DNA of 32,240 bases, from assembly GCA_938003745.1 (NCBI GenBank), contig CALKXS010000109.1, positions 1 through 32,240 on the forward strand, given 5' to 3'. The DNA is from an uncultured Algibacter sp. GTDB lineage: Bacteria; Bacteroidota; Bacteroidia; Flavobacteriales; Flavobacteriaceae. The position numbers were made by a program, and so were the translations under genes. Under the pieces are notes generated by a model, which did no database searches, was not told the origin of the DNA, and saw only the letters and a list, made by a program, of their open reading frames with translations. Within the stretch, counting starts at the first letter, position 1, and every line of letters starts with the position of its first letter. This document shows positions 7,191 through 14,166 of the stretch, piece after piece.

Positions 7191-7325
7191 ATTAAAATTA
7201 CTGTAATATAAAACGGCTTTTCCTCTTTCTTCTACATCGAAAAAAGAAACTGCAATCATCGCTATGCTTTATTTTTTTAATCTTGAATAAAAAAGATCAT
7301 CATTTTATTTTACAGTAATTTTAAT
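7191..7325. repeat. 135-bp element with 23-bp imperfect terminal inverted repeats
   Basis: Positions 7191-7213 and 7303-7325 are inverted copies with one mismatch in 23. The 89 bases between contain smaller hairpins (TTTCTT with AAGAAA, about 7226-7253; ATCTT with AAGAT, about 7280-7295) and no gene. It fills most of the space between the VOC-protein stop and the WYL regulator promoter. Size and ends fit a MITE-like element; a structured RNA or a long terminator for the VOC gene are alternatives. I cannot define a target-site duplication. Confidence 0.5.
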
Positions 7326-7366
7326 TAATAACAGATAGTGTCGTTTTTTGATTGATTAATTTTAAA

Positions 7367-7744
7367 TTACATCCAAGAATGTAACGCGATTCTGTTACCT
7401 TCTGTATCTATAAACTGAGCCATAAAACCATTTTCTCCAATATCTGTTTTTGGCATCATAATTTTACCTCCAGTAGTTTCTACTTTAGCTAAAGCAATAC
7501 TTAAATCTTCACCACCATTTAAATATATAGTTGGGCCGTCTGTTGTTGGTTTCTGCCCTTCCATTTCAATAAGGCCGCCACCAACGCCATTATTATCATT
7601 GTCATGAGGAAACATACCGTATTTTGCATTCATTTCTGGCATGTGATGATCTATAATCTCGGTATTTAAAATAGTACTGTAAAACTCTTTTGCTCTTTCA
7701 TAATTTGTTACAGGTATTTCGAACCAGTTAATTGCATTTTTCAT
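7367..7744 (-). CDS. VOC/glyoxalase-fold protein
   Basis: A 125-residue protein of two beta-alpha-beta-beta-beta modules. The start is INWFEIPVTNYERAKEFYST, the centre holds GVGGGLIEMEGQKPTTDGPT and the second module holds VETTGGKIMMPKTDIGENGF then FIDTEGNRIALHS. This is the pattern of small cytosolic VOC proteins related to PhnB and CarC-like enzymes rather than true glyoxalase I, so its substrate cannot be given. A -7 box TAAATTTG lies at 7778-7785. The WYL regulator gene follows on the same strand after the 135-bp repeat element. Confidence 0.88.
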   Translation of the reverse strand: MKNAINWFEIPVTNYERAKEFYSTILNTEIIDHHMPEMNAKYGMFPHDNDNNGVGGGLIEMEGQKPTTDGPTIYLNGGEDLSIALAKVETTGGKIMMPKTDIGENGFMAQFIDTEGNRIALHSWM

Positions 7745-7777
7745 TTTTTAATAGATTTTTTTTGTTAAACTTACATG

Positions 7778-7785
7778 CAAATTTA
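7778..7785 (-). promoter_or_regulatory. -7 promoter box of the VOC-protein gene
   Basis: TAAATTTG on the minus strand, 33 bases before the ATG. Confidence 0.45.
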
Positions 7786-7835
7786 TTGTCCATAGTGTCT
7801 AAATATGTCAGGGGTGGTTTTTAATTTGAAATCTT

Positions 7836-8720
7836 TTAATATTTCTGATAGCTTTTTTTGAATTCTAGAGGAGTCATGGTAGTTTTTTGTTTGAAAACTC
7901 TAGAGAAATAAGCGTAGTCTTGATAGCCTAAAATTTCCGAAACATTTTGTAGTGTGTTTTTAGAATGAACCATTAGTCGTTTAGATTCTAAAATAACGCG
8001 CTCAGTAATTAAATCTGTTGTGGTTTTTCCAACGGTTGTTTTTGTAATTCTATTTAAGTGTTTTGATGTAATATGTAATGTGTTTGCATAAAAGGTTGCC
8101 GATTTTTCTGTTTTAAAATGTGTTTCAATTGTTTTTTCAAGTATTCGTAATGTTTCTATATAAGTGATAGACGTTGTGCTTTTAGAGGAAGGAATAACCG
8201 AATTATAATGTCTAGCCAAGTCTATATATATTGTATTTATAAGACTAGATATTTTTTGTTTTTTATAAGGTAGCTTGTTGTAGTATTAGGTATTGATGTC
8301 TTTAAAATTTAATTCTAAATATTTAATATTTTCTAATTTTAAAGTTAAAGAAGGTGTGTTTTTATGAGAGTAATAAAACGGAAATTGTTCTAACTTGCTT
8401 TTTGAAAAATGAAGTTCATAAAAATCTTGAGTATGAAAAAATATATAACCTTCAGGGTTGTTGTCAAAGGTCCAATAATGTGTTTGTCCAGGTTTTAAAA
8501 AGAAAACAGAGCCTGGTTTTACAGGGTATGTGTCAAGATCTATTTCGTGAGTGCCAGAGCCTTTGGTAAACAAAACGCAAAGAAAAAAATCGTGACTGTG
8601 TGGTATGTGAAAAAGATCTTTATTCTTTTTTAAATGACTCTTTAAGTCGTTACTATAAAAATCGGACCAAGGAGTATCTTGCTCAAATTGTTGAATATTT
8701 AATACAGGTATGATTTTCAT
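7836..8720 (-). pseudogene. AraC-family regulator interrupted by one in-frame TAA
   Basis: Starting at 8720, 144 codons encode an N-terminal cupin-type sensor domain (HIPHSHDFFLCVLFTKGSGT, VKPGSVFFLKPGQTHYW). A TAA at 8286-8288 stops it. The same frame then continues without a break through YYNKLPYKKQKISSLINTIY and IDLARHYNS to a complete AraC helix-turn-helix domain (TFYANTLHITSKHLNRITKT, then VSEILGYQDYAYFSRVFKQK, TMTPLEFK), ending at 7836. Together they make 294 residues, a normal AraC length, so a single substitution such as CAA to TAA would explain the break. A separate short start (TTG 8219) would give only the DNA-binding half. Either the gene was lost recently or there is a sequence error. 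It has no evident partner gene. Confidence 0.88.
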
Positions 8721-8792
8721 CGTTTTGTAATTATGTCTTAAATGTACAAAAAATGGAGAATATAGTATGAAAACTAATTTTATTAAGTCATT

Positions 8793-8800
8793 TATCTTTG
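8793..8800 (+). promoter_or_regulatory. -7 promoter box of the DUF983 gene
   Basis: TATCTTTG matches TAnnTTTG and lies 25 bases ahead of the start codon. A 21-bp palindrome (8802-8822) follows it directly, covering the likely transcription start and leader. Confidence 0.5.
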
Positions 8801-8825
8801 TATTATAATTGTAAATTATAATGCT

Positions 8826-9185
8826 ATGATATTAATGTCGCTTTTAAAAGGTAAATGTCCCCAATGTGAAAAAAATGATATTTTTAAATCTAAGGGTAAT
8901 TTGTTTAAGCTTCAAATTCCAGAAATGCATGATAACTGCCAAACTTGTAATTTCAAATTTGAAAAAGAGCCAGGTTTTTTCTTCGGAGCCATGTTTGTCA
9001 GTTATGCAGTTACAGCAGCAGAGTTTATAGCTGCTTATATAATTTCACATTTTATTTTCGGGCTATCTTTATTGGCTTCTTTTTTAACAGTAGTAGCTTT
9101 ATCCATAGTATTAAGCGCTTTTAATTTTAGATTATCGCGTAGTATTTGGATTTACCTTTTTGCAGGCTCTAAAGTTAAGGCGTAA
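8826..9185 (+). CDS. DUF983 membrane protein with zinc-ribbon motif
   Basis: A 119-residue protein of the DUF983 family. The N-terminal part carries two cysteine pairs, KCPQC and NCQTC, a likely zinc ribbon. Two hydrophobic helices follow (FFFGAMFVSYAVTAAEFIAA and SLLASFLTVVALSIVLSAF region), and the chain ends with SRSIWIYLFAGSKVKA. An internal ATG at 8835 (MSLLKGKCPQC) is an equally good start. The family's function is not known; it is common as a stand-alone gene in Bacteroidota. It is tail-to-tail with the dihydrouridine synthase gene, separated by only 13 bases. Confidence 0.87.
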   Translation: MILMSLLKGKCPQCEKNDIFKSKGNLFKLQIPEMHDNCQTCNFKFEKEPGFFFGAMFVSYAVTAAEFIAAYIISHFIFGLSLLASFLTVVALSIVLSAFNFRLSRSIWIYLFAGSKVKA

Positions 9186-9198
9186 AACATATCTTGTT

Positions 9199-10158
9199 TT
9201 AGTTACTTAATTTCCGTTCATTATTTAAAATAGTGCTTACTGCATTTTTATATTTAAACGGATTTGTGGCTTTTTTTATCGCTTTATATGTTTTTTGCGG
9301 ATTTGAACACGATTGAGCAAATAATTCCCAAAAGCCTAACATTTTCATTTTAATGGGGGTAGGTCCAGAAAGATAATCATCATATTGTTTGTAAATCGTA
9401 TTATGAAATTCTTCAAAAATATCCCAACGGTCTTTAGGGTATTCCGTTGTGTCATTTTTTATCATTTGCGGTAAAAAAGGGTCAGCAATTAAACCACGAC
9501 CTATCATGAAATGATCTAAACTTTGGAAACGGGCTTGCATATTTTTAAAAGACTCCACACTAGTAATATCACCGTTATAGTATAATTTGTGTTTAGTGCT
9601 GGTTATGCAACGCTCAAAAGCATCTAAATCTACAGGGCCTTTATAAAGCTGTTTTCCTATGCGGGCATGAATTGCAATATTTTTTAAAGGATATTGATCT
9701 AAAATAGGGAAGGTCTCTAAAATTTCTTCGGCATTCTCGTAACCCATTCGCATTTTCATAGATACTAGAATATCGGTTTCCTTATGTGCGCGTTCTAAAA
9801 TATTATCAATTTTTTGCGAATCACAAATTAATCCCGATCCCATTCTAGATTTAGCAACCATAGGATATGGACAACCCAAATTCCAGTTTAATTCCTTATA
9901 ACCTAAGCTTTGTACATATTTGGCAACAAACAAAAACTCTTCGGCATCATTGGTTATAATTTGCGGTATAACTTCAAGCGTAGTATTGTTTTCTTGCAGT
10001 AAATCGTTTTGATAAGAGGTTTTTATTTTAAACTTTCCATTAAGTCTAATGTATGGCGAATAAAACGTATCAATACCACCAAAATAATGTTGAAAAGCAT
10101 TCCGAAATCTAAAATCTGTAAATCCTTGTAATGGAGAAGAAAGTAATGTGAAACCCAT
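9199..10158 (-). CDS. tRNA-dihydrouridine synthase (DusC-like)
   Basis: A 319-residue flavoenzyme that reduces specific uridines in the tRNA D-loop using FMN and NADPH. The Dus signature is present: SPLQGFTDFRFR at the N-terminus (FMN-binding barrel start), ELNWNLGCPYPMVAKSRMGS with catalytic Cys96, VSMKMRMGYE, IAIHARI (His ligand region) and MIGRGLIADPFL (phosphate-binding loop). A helical tRNA-binding domain makes up the last 80 or so residues. The protein resembles DusC-type bacterial enzymes, but assignment to a particular uridine cannot be made from sequence alone. A -7 box lies at 10176-10183. Confidence 0.93.
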   Translation of the reverse strand: MGFTLLSSPLQGFTDFRFRNAFQHYFGGIDTFYSPYIRLNGKFKIKTSYQNDLLQENNTTLEVIPQIITNDAEEFLFVAKYVQSLGYKELNWNLGCPYPMVAKSRMGSGLICDSQKIDNILERAHKETDILVSMKMRMGYENAEEILETFPILDQYPLKNIAIHARIGKQLYKGPVDLDAFERCITSTKHKLYYNGDITSVESFKNMQARFQSLDHFMIGRGLIADPFLPQMIKNDTTEYPKDRWDIFEEFHNTIYKQYDDYLSGPTPIKMKMLGFWELFAQSCSNPQKTYKAIKKATNPFKYKNAVSTILNNERKLSN

Positions 10159-10175
10159 GTATTATTTATGTATCG

Positions 10176-10183
10176 CAAAGATA
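10176..10183 (-). promoter_or_regulatory. -7 promoter box of the dihydrouridine synthase gene
   Basis: TATCTTTG on the minus strand, 17 bases before the ATG at 10158. Confidence 0.5.
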
Positions 10184-10201
10184 GACATATTTTACTTTTT
10201 T

Positions 10202-10271
10202 GGGCGTTTTAACACGCTTTCACTACTCGCTCTCTGCGAGGAGCTCAAACAGACCGTTCAATCATTAACGC
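10202..10271 (+). repeat. GGGCGTT...TAACGC repeat, copy 1
   Basis: Begins GGGCGTTTTAA, contains a hairpin (CTCGC 10226-10230 with GCGAG 10236-10240), continues AAACAGACCGTTCAATC and ends ATTAACGC. Order and ends match the copies at 26360-26447 and 29484-29570. It lies just upstream of the dihydrouridine synthase promoter, in non-coding DNA. Confidence 0.6.
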
Positions 10272-10357
10272 GATTTATTTACTGTGGTTGTTTTATAACT
10301 ATGTCTGTGTTGGTTAGTTTGTTGTGTAGTTTTGTTTAAAAAGAGTATTTGTAAAAG

Positions 10358-10842
10358 TTATTTTAGTAATCTAAAACTTTGAGCGATTTTCAAGCCAACT
10401 TCTGTATTATAGTTGTAACAGTATATAGTTGTTTCATATGTTATGAATAGAGAATAGTTTACTATATATAATACAAACACTGGAACTTTTTCTTCATCTC
10501 CATTTTCTTTTTCAGATGCTTTAACACAGTATGAATTATCAATTAATGGAAGTTTAGAAATATTTTTTGGATGCTGTAGACCAAGACCATAAGCTAAATT
10601 TCTTGTCTCCAATTTTAATTCATTATTACTTTTTTGTGTTTTGTTTATAAGAGGGAGTATTTCAATATCTACAGCATAATTATTGTTTTCATAGCCAATA
10701 CTAAATCGGACTCTGTTTCATAGTTTTCTAAAATTACAGGAGATTCAAATGCAATTTTAAATTTTTCTGATTTCGTTATATTTTGTGAATCACTTGTGTA
10801 AGATATCAGTGAGAAAAAGAAAGCTAAGTATAGTGTTTTCAT
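10358..10842 (-). pseudogene. Small exported protein of unknown function, frameshifted
   Basis: The gene starts at ATG 10842 with a good signal peptide (MKTLYLAFFFSLISYTSDSQ) and reads NITKSEKFKIAFESPVILEN, YETES. Frame is then lost near 10700. One frame over it continues VRFSIGYENNNYAVDIEILP, LINKTQKSNNELKLETRN and runs to the stop at 10358. The total of 485 bases is not a multiple of three, so one base has been gained or lost. The repaired product would be about 160 residues and exported. I do not recognise the family. The downstream half contains an ATG (10612) but no signal peptide, so it would not be a normal product on its own. Confidence 0.65.
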
Positions 10843-10908
10843 AATATAAAATTTTAAAGTTTTAAATAAAATTAAAGTAACAGGAAATTTCTGTAAAACA
10901 AAGTGTGT

Positions 10909-13098
10909 TTATAAAATCAACAACCCATTCTCTCTTAAAACATTTATTGGTTTAGAAAACCAAAATAACTCAAAATTTTCAAATTGAGTTTCAAAATCAG
11001 TTTTTAATTGTGAAAAGGATTGTAGCTTATCATTTCTCGGACTTAAAGTCGATTCTAAATGATCTACAAACCAGTTACCTTTATCTTTATCTATAACAAC
11101 GTTAAAGCTATTATTTGTGCTGTGAAATGTTAATTTTAGAAGTTGTTTCGTTTTTTTAGAATATTCGCTTACCAAAGGTATATTGCCTAACCAAACTATT
11201 TTTGCTGTAGGTTTAATGCTAAAGTTAGGAGGGACTTCTAAACTATTATAAATAAAATCTTGGTGAATGCTAGTTTCGGGTATTTTAAAATCGAACCAAT
11301 CTTGTAAGGGTAATTCAAAACCGATACCGTGCATGTAATTAAAAAGTGATTTTTTTAACCCGAAGCTAAATTTACTGTGGTCTATACCTGTGGTATCGGT
11401 AAATTGAATATCGTTATTTGCAAATTTAATGTCTTTGTAATCTGGAATAATATTATAATCTTCTGGTTTTAATCCAACAGGACTGTGTGCAGTTAATGCA
11501 AATTGATGCCAAAATCCCGATTGTAAAACACCAACCTCAAAAAGTTGACGAACCATTTCAAAACTATCAATGGTTTCTTTAATGGTTTGAGTTGGGTAGC
11601 CATACATTAAATAGGCGTGTACCATAATGTTAGCTTCGGTAAAATTGCGAGTTACTTGCGCCACCTGTTCTACAGTAACGCCTTTGTCTATGAGTTTTAA
11701 TAAACGGTCCGAAGCCACTTCTAGTCCGCCAGAAACCGCAATACAGCCTGAAGCTTTTAATAGCAGACACAAATCTTGAGTGAAGTTTTTTTCAAAGCGA
11801 ATGTTAGTCCACCAAGTTACGGTTAGCTTTCGTTTTATAATTTCTAGCGCTAATGCTTTCATTAACGATGGTGGTGCAGCTTCATCAACAAAATGAAATC
11901 CGGTTTCTTGAGTTTGTTCAATAAGTTGTTGCATGCGGTCTACCAATAATTTGGCAGCCACGGGTTCGTAAATTTTAATATAATCTAAAGAAATATCGCA
12001 AAAGGTACATTTTCCCCAATAACAACCGTGTGCCATAGTGAGTTTGTTCCATCGTCCATCACTCCAAAGGCTATGCATAGGGTTGGCTATTTCAATAACT
12101 GAAATGTAGCGATCTAAAAGCAAATCGGAATAATCTGGTGTGCCAACATCACTTTGTTTATAGTCTGGTTTTGTTGTATTGTTTTTATAAACGACTCTGT
12201 TGTTCTCTAAAAGAAATGTGCGTTTAAATTCTAAATGCTCTGGGTTTAGAATATGCGCATGTAATAACTCAATTGGCAATTCACCATCATCAAGTGTTAT
12301 AAAATCGAAAAACTCAAAAACGCGAGCGTCAGATAGTGAGCGCAGTTCTGTATTAGGAAAACCTCCACCCATAGCTACTTTTGTGTTTGGGTAGTTGGTT
12401 TTTATATATTGAGCACAACGAAATGCACTGTATAAGTTACCAGGGAAAGGCACGGAGAAACAAACCAGTTTTGGTTGAATGGTTTTTAGTTTGTTTTCTA
12501 AAATATTTAATGTGATGTTGTCTATATAAGTTGTGTCTTCTTGTAAGCAGGTATATAACTCATCAAAAGAATTGGCACTCATGCCTAAACGTTCAGCATA
12601 ACGGCTAAAGCCAAAATTGGAGTCGATACATTCAATTATAAAATCGGATAAATCTTCAAGATATAAGGTTGCTAAATGTTTCGCTTTGTCTTGTATACCC
12701 ATAGATCCAAACGCCCAATCTAAATCGTCTAATTGTTTGAAGCGAGACGCTTGCGGTAAAAAGTTGTCTGTGCAAATTTGTCTTGCGAAACTTGTTTTTT
12801 TACCTTGTAAAAAGACAATGATGTCATCTAAGGGTTGAAGGTAATTGCCTTTTAAAGTGTAGATTCTTTGTGCATTTTCGGTTTGGATTTTATTGGTGTT
12901 ATATGCTAACTCGAAAAGTGCGGTGAATGTTTTTTTTGAAAATAAATTGAGAATAACCTCTATACTCAAGTCTATTTGAAACGCCTCAATGTTTTTGGTG
13001 TTAAGGAATCCTTTTAAATAGGTGGTTCCTGGATATGGTGTGTTTAGCTGTGTAAACGGTGGTGTTATAAGTAAAAGGTCTTTTTTCAAAATTTGCAT
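10909..13098 (-). CDS. B12-binding-type radical SAM protein
   Basis: A 729-residue intact protein. The N-terminal part begins LLLITPPFTQLNTPYPGTTY, the usual opening of a cobalamin-binding Rossmann domain, which runs to about residue 290 and includes KLVCFSVPFPGNLYSAF and VAMGGGFPNTE. The radical SAM barrel follows, with HGCYWGKCTFCD at 358-368 placing cluster cysteines at 359, 364 and 367. This is Cx4Cx2C, one residue longer than the common Cx3Cx2C. Later barrel elements are VSGGLEVASDRLLKLIDKGV (SAM contact) and MVHAYLMYGYPTQT. The last 170 residues are a separate C-terminal region. Cobalamin-dependent radical SAM enzymes often methylate unreactive carbons, but many of this subgroup have no known substrate. 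No biosynthetic partner genes are adjacent. A -7 box lies at 13112-13119. Confidence 0.88.
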   Translation of the reverse strand: MQILKKDLLLITPPFTQLNTPYPGTTYLKGFLNTKNIEAFQIDLSIEVILNLFSKKTFTALFELAYNTNKIQTENAQRIYTLKGNYLQPLDDIIVFLQGKKTSFARQICTDNFLPQASRFKQLDDLDWAFGSMGIQDKAKHLATLYLEDLSDFIIECIDSNFGFSRYAERLGMSANSFDELYTCLQEDTTYIDNITLNILENKLKTIQPKLVCFSVPFPGNLYSAFRCAQYIKTNYPNTKVAMGGGFPNTELRSLSDARVFEFFDFITLDDGELPIELLHAHILNPEHLEFKRTFLLENNRVVYKNNTTKPDYKQSDVGTPDYSDLLLDRYISVIEIANPMHSLWSDGRWNKLTMAHGCYWGKCTFCDISLDYIKIYEPVAAKLLVDRMQQLIEQTQETGFHFVDEAAPPSLMKALALEIIKRKLTVTWWTNIRFEKNFTQDLCLLLKASGCIAVSGGLEVASDRLLKLIDKGVTVEQVAQVTRNFTEANIMVHAYLMYGYPTQTIKETIDSFEMVRQLFEVGVLQSGFWHQFALTAHSPVGLKPEDYNIIPDYKDIKFANNDIQFTDTTGIDHSKFSFGLKKSLFNYMHGIGFELPLQDWFDFKIPETSIHQDFIYNSLEVPPNFSIKPTAKIVWLGNIPLVSEYSKKTKQLLKLTFHSTNNSFNVVIDKDKGNWFVDHLESTLSPRNDKLQSFSQLKTDFETQFENFELFWFSKPINVLRENGLLIL

Positions 13099-13111
13099 TT
13101 AATATAGACGG

Positions 13112-13119
13112 CAAATATA
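13112..13119 (-). promoter_or_regulatory. -7 promoter box of the radical SAM gene
   Basis: TATATTTG on the minus strand, 13 bases before the ATG at 13098. Confidence 0.5.
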
Positions 13120-13157
13120 GTTGAAAAGAGGATGGTTGAAAAACTATAGTTTTATAG

Positions 13158-13255
13158 CTACCGCTCGTTTGTAACGAGTGGTGGTAAAGAAAGGTTTTGT
13201 AGAAAACACATTGTTAGGTACTCATCACAGACGAACACTAGCGGGGAAGTATTTG
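13158..13255. repeat. REP-like hairpin region
   Basis: A 12-bp stem with a 3-base loop (13158-13169 with 13173-13184, two G-T pairs) is built around CTCGTT/AACGAG. About 45 bases further, ACGAACACTAGCGG repeats the same motif in inverted, diverged form. Paired GC-rich palindromes in an AT-rich intergenic region resemble REP/BIME elements mobilised by REP-associated tyrosine transposases. No such transposase is in the window. Confidence 0.45.
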
Positions 13256-13267
13256 TTGTCTAATTTT

Positions 13268-14004
13268 ATTCTTCAAACCATTCTATTAATTCATCTAACC
13301 TATCATATTTAATGTCTATACCTGCTAATTCTAGTTCTACTGAATCTAATAATTCTAAACGATATTTGTTGCACTTGAAAGAGTCAGCTATAAATTCTAA
13401 AAATTGTGATGCAGTGCCATCATATTGAATTTACCCAAGGAACTTCATTGATCCTTCTATTGTAGCATCTAACGAACAGATAGGATATTTTATTTGATAG
13501 ATTTCCCATTCTTTATAAAAAGTATAAGTAAGTTGGCTGTTTTCTATTTTTTAAAATTGGGATATACACCATGGACTGATGTATTTCTAATGTTAGAAAA
13601 TAAATTGAAATATGGCTTGTATTCTTGCTTTTTTTAGGGTGTAATATAGAGACACATTTATCAATTTCTTGAGCTTTGTATTCAAAAGTTTTGAGCTTAT
13701 GCTTTTCTAGTCTTGATATTTCGGTAAAATATTTTGAGTTCAGTTTAATTTGTAAATCTAAAGGAATATTAACAAATAAATTGCTAAACGCTTTTTTGGA
13801 ATTTACAGTTTTAAGGATTAATTCGATTGATATTGAAAAATTCCCTAATGCAGGTTGAAAACGTTCAAAGTCATGACTTTTGAAAAAATTATATCGATTA
13901 ATTCCAATTTCAAAATATGCAAAAGCTGAGATTCCTAAATCTCCAGTAATTTCATTTATGAGATTTTCTTTCTTAATTATTAAGTGTATCTTTATGTTGA
14001 TTTT
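13268..14004 (-). pseudogene. Decayed gene of unknown function
   Basis: On the minus strand one frame is open for about 150 codons: NEITGDLGISAFAYFEIGIN, then FERFQPALGNFSISIELILK, TVNSKKAFSNLFVNIPLDLQ, SRLEKHKLKTFEYKAQEIDK, HQSMVYIPILKNRKQP. It is then broken by stops and frame changes. The end is still readable in other frames as GTASQFLEFIADSFKCNKYR and LELLDSVELELAGIDIKYDR before LDELIEWFEE and a stop near 13268. No clear start codon lies in the open frame. The preserved lengths suggest an original soluble protein of roughly 240 residues. I do not recognise the family. Its surroundings (repeats on both sides) suggest an accessory gene. Confidence 0.5.
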
Positions 14005-14065
14005 TTTAAGTTAGAAGCTAAACGAATATAGACGAGAATATTTACAAGTTAAAATTCTATACAAA

Positions 14066-14100
14066 CCAAAAAAACCACCCTGTTTTCACAAAGTGGCTTT
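14066..14100 (-). terminator. Terminator of htpG
   Basis: On the minus strand CCACTTTG and CAGGGTGG form an 8-bp stem (two G-T pairs), followed by a run of eight T. It lies about 70 bases after the htpG stop; a repeat stands between them. Confidence 0.6.
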
Positions 14101-14106
14101 TATTAT

Positions 14107-14160
14107 TTCCGCGAAAGCGAAAAGTTTATTTATGCGATACTGAAACGAGTTCAGTATGAC
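14107..14160 (+). repeat. Intergenic repeat with CTGAAACGAGTTCAG-type hairpin
   Basis: TTCCGCGAAAGCG (14107-14119) is followed by a hairpin in which ATACTGAA (14137-14144) pairs with TTCAGTAT (14150-14157) around ACGAG, then GACGAC. I recall this combination as a dispersed sequence in flavobacterial intergenic regions, but only one copy is in this window. Confidence 0.45.
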
Positions 14161-14166
14161 GACAAA

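Noticed and set aside
10148-10339. 63-codon + strand ORF in front of the dihydrouridine synthase
   Set aside because: It crosses the start of the opposite gene and runs through repeat copy 1; its translation is low-complexity and has no domain.
12200-12838. Two + strand ORFs (64 and 73 codons) inside the radical SAM gene
   Set aside because: Both are shadows of the minus-strand coding frame.
13158-14160. CRISPR array
   Set aside because: The repeated blocks are not evenly spaced or identical, and no cas gene is in the window.
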